From NCBI GenBank assembly GCA_035566895.1, contig DATMQA010000119.1, positions 1-11,921 on the forward strand: a stretch of 11,921 bases of DNA, given 5' to 3'. The first letter of the stretch is position 1. Each line of letters opens with the position of its first letter. Positions 6,372-11,921 of this stretch are shown here, piece by piece. The DNA is from DATMQA01 sp035566895. Its GTDB lineage: Bacteria; Verrucomicrobiota; Verrucomicrobiia; Limisphaerales; UBA8199. A model generated the notes under the pieces. It saw only the letters and a list, made by a program, of their open reading frames with translations, made no database searches and was not told the DNA's origin. The translations under genes and the position numbers were made by a program.

Positions 6372-7454
6372 TCATTCATCGAGTGCAGGAAAGCGGCCTT
6401 CGGCGTCCAGCGCCTGTTTCACGGCCAGCGCAATTTTTGGGCGTGCCTTCTCGCCGTACCAAAGCGGGCCAGGGCCACGCAAGCCAACGCCGCTTAGACC
6501 CAACCCGCGCAACCGCTCATCCAGCGCGGTCGAGGCGCTCCCTGAGGCCAGCGAAACGAAAGCGACGTTGCCTCCCGCGCTGACATGGACTCGCGTCCCC
6601 TCGAGTGCTGCGAGCACGCGGTCCAGCAACGGGAGCGCCACCGGCGTCAGCGCCACTTTGACCAGCGGCCCTTCAGCGTGGGCCCAGCGCAACTCGCGAA
6701 GGCCGGACCAGCTCGCTTCCGCCTCAGTCTCCGTGAGTCGTGTGCCCGGCCAGCGGCCGAGGACCTCGCTCGAGAGTTGCTCCAGCGCCGCAGCCGGCCC
6801 CGCCAGCCGCAGCAAAAGACCTTTGCCTTCGGGAGGCAAATCGAGCGCGTCGGCTTCCCACCGAGTGCTCGCCGCGTCCATCAGCATTCGCGCGGAGTTT
6901 TCGACGCCGTCGGTTTTCAATCTCAAGGTGAGCTGGGAAGCCGGCCTGGGAAAGACCTTGAAAGTGATTTCCGCCAGCACCCCGAATCGGCCGAGGCTAC
7001 CGACGAAAAATTTCGGCAGATCAAAACCGGCGGCGTTCTTCACCACTTTGCCGCCCATCCGCAGCAATCGGCCCGCACCGTCGATGAAGCGCACGCCCAG
7101 AATGAAATCCCGCACCCCGCCAAATCGGAAACGTCCGGGCCCGCTCAGCCCGGCGGCGACCGTCCCGCCCAGCGTCGCGCCCGCATCCAGAAAAAGCGGG
7201 TCAAAGGGCAGATACTGCCCACGTTCGGCCAGCGCGGCGGCGAGTTCTCGCACGGGTGTGCCTGCCAGGGCCGTAAAAGTGAATTCGCTCGGCTCGTATT
7301 CAAGAATGCCTTTGAGCGCCGCCGTTGAAATCCGCGCGGCCTCCACGGCGCCGAGCCGCGGTTTGGTCTGCGCGCCGACTGCCAGCACGCGCGGCGCCGA
7401 ACGGACGGCTTCGACCAATTCGGGAACCGAATGTGGAAGCAGGGGCGCGCTCAT
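6372..7454 (-). CDS. glcE: Glycolate oxidase FAD-binding subunit GlcE
   Basis: 360 residues, normal for GlcE. It is a shorter paralogue of GlcD with an N-terminal FAD-binding-4 (PCMH-type) domain: AVGAQTKPRL, then ALAGTPVRELAAAL, LGGTVAAGLSGPGR, and the diagnostic GGKVVKNAAGFDLPKF with SLGRFGVLAEITFKV. The C-terminal part is the less conserved cap. It partners GlcD and GlcF in the membrane-associated oxidase. Its ATG (7452-7454) overlaps the glcD stop in an ATGA arrangement, implying translational coupling. The canonical RGxGT-type FAD loop of GlcD is replaced by the shorter AVGAQTKPR form, as is usual for GlcE. Confidence 0.93.
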   Translation of the reverse strand: MSAPLLPHSVPELVEAVRSAPRVLAVGAQTKPRLGAVEAARISTAALKGILEYEPSEFTFTALAGTPVRELAAALAERGQYLPFDPLFLDAGATLGGTVAAGLSGPGRFRFGGVRDFILGVRFIDGAGRLLRMGGKVVKNAAGFDLPKFFVGSLGRFGVLAEITFKVFPRPASQLTLRLKTDGVENSARMLMDAASTRWEADALDLPPEGKGLLLRLAGPAAALEQLSSEVLGRWPGTRLTETEAEASWSGLRELRWAHAEGPLVKVALTPVALPLLDRVLAALEGTRVHVSAGGNVAFVSLASGSASTALDERLRGLGLSGVGLRGPGPLWYGEKARPKIALAVKQALDAEGRFPALDE

Positions 7455-8896
7455 TCGCGGGACAGCAGGCCCGCCTGCTCGAGGGGATGCAGCCCGCGCT
7501 GTGACAATGCCGGGGCTTCGGCGCCGGGAAACATCTTGCCCGGGTTGGAAATGCCGAAAGGATCAAAAGCGTTGTGCAACCGCTTCATGCACTCAACTTC
7601 GTCGGCGGTGAACATGGCTCCAAGATATTCGCGTTTCTCGGCGCCGATGCCGTGCTCGCCCGTAATCGAGCCGCCCATTTCAATGCACATGCGCAGAATC
7701 CGGCCGGCCAGCGCTTCAGCCCGCTCGAGCGCGCCTTTCTGCCGGCCATCAAAAAGAATGAGCGGGTGCAGGTTGCCATCTCCGGCATGAAACACGTTGC
7801 CACAACGCACGCCGGCTTCGCGCGCCATCTCCCCGATGCGCCGCAGGGCTTCCCCCAGCCGGCGGCGTGGCACGACCCCATCCTGCACGATAAAATCCGG
7901 CGAGAGCCGGCCCACGGCGCTGAATGCGCTCTTGCGTCCTTTCCAGATCGCCAGGCGCTCCTCGCCATCGCGCGCCGGCCGGGATTCCACCGGCGCGCTG
8001 GCGGCAATGATCGCATCCAGCCGCACCCGGTCGGCGGCGACTGCTTCACGCGGACCCTCCAGCTCGACGATCAGCACGGCTTCGCACCCGGGCGGATACT
8101 CGGCATGAACGGCGGCTTTGGCCGCCTCGAGCGCCAGCGCGTCCATGATTTCAATTGCGCCCGGCAACAGCCCGCTGGCAATGACCGCCGAGACGGCCTC
8201 ACCCGCTTGTTCCAGGGTGCGATAGCCGGCCAGGACCGTGTGAAAGCATTCCGCCCTGGGCAGCAATTGCAGGATGATTTCGAGCGCGATCCCAAACAGT
8301 CCTTCGTTGCCTGTGAACAGCCCGCACCAGTCCGGCCCGACATTTTCCCGGCTCGACCCGCCCCATTGGACGACTTCGCCGGTGGCCAGAACCGCCTTGA
8401 TGCCCAGTACGTGGTTCGAGGTCATCCCATACTTCAGGCAATGCGCGCCGCCGGCGTTGAAAGCGACATTGCCGCCGATGGTGCAAATCGGCTGGCTCGA
8501 TGGGTCCGGCGCGTAGTGCAACCGATGCGCTGCGGCGGCCAGCGATACCTGCGCGTTAACGACGCCCGGTTCCACCACGGCAACGCGCAGCGCCGGGTCC
8601 AGCCGCAGAATGCGATTGAGCCGGTTGAGCGCGATGACGATCCCGTTCGCGACCGGCAACGAACCGCCCGACAAGCTGGTGCCGCTGCCGCGAGGGACAA
8701 ACGGAAGCCGCTCGTCATGACAAAATCGCACCAGCGCGATGACCTCATCGGCCGTCTCGGGCACTGCTATGCCGAGGGGGCGCGTGCGGAACACGGTCAA
8801 GCCGTCGCTTTCATACGCGGCGAGTTGCTCCGGGCGCACGAGCAGGCGTTCGGCCGGGAGCAGGCGGGCCAGGCGGTTCAGGGCGCCTTCAGACAT
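7451..8896 (-). CDS. glcD: Glycolate oxidase FAD-linked catalytic subunit GlcD
   Basis: 481 residues. The N-terminal FAD-binding-4 domain has PRGSGTSLSGG at residues 68-78 and NVAFNAGGAHCLKYG. The C-terminal FAD-oxidase domain has NVFHAGDGNLHPLILFD, GGSITGEHGIGAEK and the closing NPGKMFP, the full signature of GlcD. It oxidises glycolate (and often D-lactate) to the 2-oxo acid. First gene of the minus-strand operon, so expression is set in the 287-bp region shared with the divergent GH38 gene. No strong Shine-Dalgarno precedes ATG 8894-8896, and no GlcC-type regulator is in the window. D-lactate dehydrogenases share this fold, but linkage to glcE and glcF makes GlcD the better call. Confidence 0.94.
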   Translation of the reverse strand: MSEGALNRLARLLPAERLLVRPEQLAAYESDGLTVFRTRPLGIAVPETADEVIALVRFCHDERLPFVPRGSGTSLSGGSLPVANGIVIALNRLNRILRLDPALRVAVVEPGVVNAQVSLAAAAHRLHYAPDPSSQPICTIGGNVAFNAGGAHCLKYGMTSNHVLGIKAVLATGEVVQWGGSSRENVGPDWCGLFTGNEGLFGIALEIILQLLPRAECFHTVLAGYRTLEQAGEAVSAVIASGLLPGAIEIMDALALEAAKAAVHAEYPPGCEAVLIVELEGPREAVAADRVRLDAIIAASAPVESRPARDGEERLAIWKGRKSAFSAVGRLSPDFIVQDGVVPRRRLGEALRRIGEMAREAGVRCGNVFHAGDGNLHPLILFDGRQKGALERAEALAGRILRMCIEMGGSITGEHGIGAEKREYLGAMFTADEVECMKRLHNAFDPFGISNPGKMFPGAEAPALSQRGLHPLEQAGLLSRE

Positions 8897-9183
8897 GGGG
8901 CATTGCTAACACAAAACCCCCGGCCATGCAGCAATATTTATGGAGTGTTTGACTGCCGTGGCGCATCTGGATACCGCCACCCCGCTGCCGGTTTAGCCGA
9001 AGCTCGGGCTGCGGGTCCCCCTCTCCCCTTCCTAAGAGGAGAGGGCAGGGTGAGGGGTCGCTCTTTGGCTCACGCTGCGAGGGAAGACAGAAAATGCAAA
9101 CGCGGTGTTAAATCGCACACCGTTTCGAGCTTGGTCTTGTTACGCCGTGACTTATGATGAGCAGCGCAGTCGGACACCGATTT
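8897..9183. promoter_or_regulatory. Divergent intergenic region (glcD / GH38 gene)
   Basis: This 287-base gap must hold the start signals of both divergent genes. I see no convincing -10/-35 pair on either strand; TTGACT near 8949-8954 lacks a matching -10 at proper spacing. It contains GTGGCG/CGCCAC (8958-8963 and 8975-8980) and the larger hairpin at 9019-9045. Nothing in it resembles a riboswitch or tRNA. Confidence 0.5.
9019..9045. repeat. Inverted repeat, 8-bp stem, dispersed-repeat-like
   Basis: CCCTCTCC (9019-9026) pairs perfectly with GGAGAGGG (9038-9045) across an 11-base loop; G-rich flanks (to about 9057) add further partial pairing. Pyrimidine- and purine-rich palindromes of this look are, from memory, widespread dispersed repeats in environmental bacteria. 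With no T-run and a position upstream of both neighbours, it is not a terminator for either. Confidence 0.7.
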
Positions 9184-11921
9184 ATGCTAAATCTTCGCCA
9201 CCGGTTCGCCGCCCTTCTTTTGCCGGTAATGCTGGGTTGCGCCGCGTCCGCAGTCGAGCGTGCGGTCTGGAAGCTCGGCGAACCCGATCGTTCGGACCAC
9301 GAATTCACTACCGCGGCCGACGCGAAGACCAACAAAGACGTCGTCGTGCGCATCGGAACCGGCAACGAAACCAAGGCGTGGCCCGGTTTCCATCCCGGTT
9401 CCGGCAACGGCGCGTTCGGTGGGCGGCCGTACCGGTATGTGCTGGCCTTTGACCTCCCCAGGACGGCGCCCTCGGGCGTTTTTTACCTGGATGTCAGCCT
9501 GCTGTTCCGCCAGCCGCGCGTGCCGGCCCTGGAAATCGAAATCAATGGACACCGGGGCCGGTATTACTTCAAGCCGGACCCGATCTTCGAGTTAAGCGGT
9601 TTCAACGACCAGTTCGATCCGATTCGCTCGGCCGAGCGGCGCAAGCTGGCGTTGCCGGCGCGGTTCTTTCGCCCGGGAGAGAATATTCTGGTATTGGTCG
9701 CGGTGGATGACCCGCCCACCATCCTCACCAACCGGACCACCGGCGGCACGGGCGATTCGGGCTTCTTCTACGATTCGCTCGCGCTGACCCACGACCCGGA
9801 TGCGGCATTCGAGGACAGGTTGGAAGCCGAGCTGATGCCGACCATTCTGTTTCCGAAGGCATCCCAGGGCATTCGGCAGCAAGGCGATTTGCTGGTGCGT
9901 TTTCCGGTTTCCTGGCCGGGCGGCAAAGCACGGGTTACGGCAGGCAAGTTTGTCACTCAGGTCGATACACCCAAGCCGGCGGAATTCGGCGAGGCACGAT
10001 TCCCGGTGCTGCTGCCCGACGATACGCCGGCAGGCCCCGTGCGAATTGAACTGAGCGAGCGTATTTTCAACGTGAGGTTCGTTCCGGCGAAAAAGTGGAA
10101 GCTCTTTTACGCCCCCAACGAGCACCTGGATGTCGGTTACACGGATTATCGCGCCAAAGTCGCCGAGGTCCACGCGCGCAACGTGGACGATTTGCTTAAG
10201 GTGCTGACGGCGCACCCGGACTACCGCTTTAATATCGACGGGAGCTGGATCACCGACCAGTGGCTCGACTTGCGTTCGCCCCGCCACACGCGCGAGTTGG
10301 CGGCTCACGCGCGCGCCGGCCAAATCGGCATGAATGCCTTCTATTGCTGCCCCGCCACAGAGTATCTGTCCCTCGAAGAGAACTTTCGGAATCTCTACTT
10401 CAGCAAAGAACTCCAAACGCGCTATGGCGTGCCGTTCGATTTCGCGCTGATCTCGGATGTTCCCTCGGTTTCCTGGTCCGTCCCTTCGGTGCTGGCCGCG
10501 GCTGGGGTGCGCTACTTTGCCGATGGCGGCAATCAGCATCGTGGCCCGCTGCTCGTGCATGGCCGCTGGAATGTGCGCTCGCCTTTCTGGTGGGAAGGAC
10601 CGGACGGCCAGCGCGTGCTGGCGTGGTTTTCGGCGCATTATCACCAGCTCAAATCCCTGTGCGGCCTGCCGCCGGCCATCGAGTCCGCGCAGGGTGGGTT
10701 CGCGCGTTTTCTCCGGGCGTACGAGCAGGCCGGTTACGTGCCCGATGCGGTGTTGCTCTACGGGACCGAAGTCGAGAATCTGCCCGCAGAATATGACGAC
10801 GCGAAGTTCGTCGAACAGTGGAACGCCCGGTACGCGTATCCGAGACTCATCACCTGCCGGTTTTCCGAGTTCTTCCAATACATCGAAAAAAATTACGCCA
10901 CGAACCTGCCGGTCGTGCGCGGCACCGGCGGCGCTTATTGGGCGGATAATTTCGGCGCCTTGCCGGCGGCGACGGCTCGCGACCGCGCCAACCAGATGCG
11001 CGTCCTCAGCGCCGAAAGCCTCGCCACCCTCACGACGACCCTCGACCCGAAGCTGCGCTTTTCTCACGAGCTGGACCGGGACATCTGGCGCAATATCCTG
11101 CTCTATTCCGAACACAATTTTGGCACGGGCCGCGCCACCGGCCAGCCGGAGTCGGATGAAGTCGTCGGCATCCTCACAGAAAAGGAGAATTGGACTGCCG
11201 AAGCCGAGCACGATATTGACCGGCTCATGCGCCGGAGCCTGAGCCAGCTTGCCGACCAAATCCAGACCGAGGGCCGCAACCTGGTTGTCTTCAACCCGCT
11301 GAGCTGGCAACGCAGCGCTTTAGTGCGTTTCCAGGTGGACAACGGCACGACGCTGACCAATGTGGCCACCGGCCGGCCGGTTCCTTGCGAAGTCGTTTCG
11401 GAGAAGGACGGCTATCAGAACATCCGCTTTTGGGCCGAGGAGCTTCCGCCACTGGGCTATAAGGTTTATCGGCTGGGGCACGTAGCAAATCAAGGCGTCG
11501 GCTCCGTTAAGAAAGTAGCGCAGGCGTCACGCCCGCGAGTTGATGGGGACCTCCCGCCCCATGGTTCTTCAGTGGTGGGCGGCGGGACGCCGCCAACACC
11601 CGCAGGCGAGACGCCTGCGCTACTCTCTGTGGTTGAGAATCGTTTTTACAAAATCACGCTCGACCCTGCGCGCGCGGCCATCCGGAGCCTTTATGACAAG
11701 GAACTCGGCCGCGAATTGGTGGACGGTTCCAGCCCGTATCTCCTGAATGAGTATCTGTTCGTCAGCGGCGGCGGGACCGAGACGGGCCGTGGGCGTGGCG
11801 CTGAAGACACCCGGCTGCTGGATACTTTTCGCTGGTTACCCCAGGCGGATTTGACGGTTCATCACCCTGAAAACGGCGTTCTCTCCGGCATCGAGAGAAC
11901 CCCGTGGGGGCAAAAGATTCG
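9184..11921 (+). CDS. Exported GH38-family (alpha-mannosidase-like) protein with PL4-like N-terminal domain; 3' end outside the window
   Basis: 912 residues visible and still open at the edge. Start chosen at ATG 9184 (MLNLRHRF), which gives a compact signal peptide; in-frame ATGs at 9154 and 9157 are alternatives and none has a ribosome site. A Cys after VMLG could make it a lipoprotein, or cleavage may follow ASA. Residues about 26-205 (WKLGEPDRSDHEF, then YRYVLAFDLP) resemble the carbohydrate-binding third domain of rhamnogalacturonan lyases (PL4). The GH38 catalytic domain begins near 305: metal-site-like NEHLDVGYTD (His314, Asp316), GSWITDQW, and probable nucleophile Asp425 in LISDVPSVSW. 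A helical region with RDIWRNILLYSEHNFG (about 637-651) and the C-terminal beta domain (from about 815) follow. Residues about 778-813 are encoded by an inserted palindromic element. Probable role: release of mannose or similar sugars from exported polysaccharide. Confidence 0.87.
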   Translation, partial: MLNLRHRFAALLLPVMLGCAASAVERAVWKLGEPDRSDHEFTTAADAKTNKDVVVRIGTGNETKAWPGFHPGSGNGAFGGRPYRYVLAFDLPRTAPSGVFYLDVSLLFRQPRVPALEIEINGHRGRYYFKPDPIFELSGFNDQFDPIRSAERRKLALPARFFRPGENILVLVAVDDPPTILTNRTTGGTGDSGFFYDSLALTHDPDAAFEDRLEAELMPTILFPKASQGIRQQGDLLVRFPVSWPGGKARVTAGKFVTQVDTPKPAEFGEARFPVLLPDDTPAGPVRIELSERIFNVRFVPAKKWKLFYAPNEHLDVGYTDYRAKVAEVHARNVDDLLKVLTAHPDYRFNIDGSWITDQWLDLRSPRHTRELAAHARAGQIGMNAFYCCPATEYLSLEENFRNLYFSKELQTRYGVPFDFALISDVPSVSWSVPSVLAAAGVRYFADGGNQHRGPLLVHGRWNVRSPFWWEGPDGQRVLAWFSAHYHQLKSLCGLPPAIESAQGGFARFLRAYEQAGYVPDAVLLYGTEVENLPAEYDDAKFVEQWNARYAYPRLITCRFSEFFQYIEKNYATNLPVVRGTGGAYWADNFGALPAATARDRANQMRVLSAESLATLTTTLDPKLRFSHELDRDIWRNILLYSEHNFGTGRATGQPESDEVVGILTEKENWTAEAEHDIDRLMRRSLSQLADQIQTEGRNLVVFNPLSWQRSALVRFQVDNGTTLTNVATGRPVPCEVVSEKDGYQNIRFWAEELPPLGYKVYRLGHVANQGVGSVKKVAQASRPRVDGDLPPHGSSVVGGGTPPTPAGETPALLSVVENRFYKITLDPARAAIRSLYDKELGRELVDGSSPYLLNEYLFVSGGGTETGRGRGAEDTRLLDTFRWLPQADLTVHHPENGVLSGIERTPWGQKI
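11515..11623. repeat. 109-bp palindromic element inside the GH38 reading frame
   Basis: Perfect 13-bp terminal inverted repeats, GTAGCGCAGGCGT (11515-11527) and ACGCCTGCGCTAC (11611-11623), enclose further hairpins: ATGGGG/CCCCAT (11543-11548 and 11557-11562) and GGCGGCG/CGCCGCC (11578-11584 and 11588-11594). CGCAGGCG/CGCCTGCG (11601-11608 and 11612-11619) is an alternative fold sharing the right terminus. In the GH38 frame it has no stop and encodes about 36 residues rich in Gly, Pro and Ser (VAQASRPRV to AGETPALL) between the central and C-terminal domains. No target-site duplication is obvious. It encodes no transposase and would have to be mobilised in trans. Confidence 0.8.

Noticed and set aside
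5225..9157. Long plus-strand frames opposite glcF, glcE and glcD
   Set aside because: They are antisense shadows from GC-rich codon bias; the minus-strand products match known families end to end.
9592..11310. 572-codon minus-strand frame opposite the GH38 gene
   Set aside because: The plus strand encodes recognisable signal peptide, PL4-like and GH38 motifs throughout; the antisense translation shows no domain.

Overview
The window is GC-rich bacterial DNA, probably from a member of the Verrucomicrobiota (Limisphaerales/Pedosphaera-like). This rests on the style of the genes (a GH38 mannosidase-like protein with a carbohydrate-binding front domain, and secreted amidohydrolases) and on palindromic dispersed repeats of a kind I recall from that phylum and from Planctomycetes. 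There is no rRNA or marker gene, so the assignment is an inference.

The left third (about 1-4614, plus strand) reads as an integron gene-cassette array with no integrase in view. Short genes all point the same way. Four inter-gene segments of 87-100 bp have the architecture of attC sites: R''-like and R'-like 7-mers flank an imperfect inverted repeat. In every one the left arm carries two unpaired bases, separated by exactly 5 nt. They sit at 595-684, 945-1035, 2766-2852 and 3326-3425. If the exchange point is the usual G|TT, they delimit: the end of a cassette carrying an alpha/beta hydrolase; a 351-bp cassette (679-1029) whose only good gene is a 52-residue membrane peptide; an 1817-bp cassette (1030-2846) with a secreted Ntn-type amide hydrolase broken by a one-base frameshift; a 573-bp cassette (2847-3419) with an unknown membrane-anchored protein whose frame runs through its own attC; and the start of a last unit with an unknown secreted protein followed by a TPR protein, with no recognisable closing attC.

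The stretch 4615-4981 has no gene and holds a cluster of three small hairpins that look like a dispersed repeat. It separates the array from ordinary chromosomal genes.

The middle (4982-8896, minus strand) is a glycolate oxidase operon in the order glcD-glcE-glcF, converting glycolate to glyoxylate with electrons passed through FAD and iron-sulfur subunits. glcD and glcE overlap by 4 bases (ATGA). glcE and glcF are instead separated by a tandem octamer repeat that fills the leader up to 8 nt from the glcF start codon.

The right end (9184 to beyond the window, plus strand, divergent from glcD) is a large exported GH38-family protein with a polysaccharide-lyase-4-like beta-sandwich in front. 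A 109-bp structured palindromic element with 13-bp terminal inverted repeats lies inside its reading frame and is translated as a Gly/Pro-rich linker.
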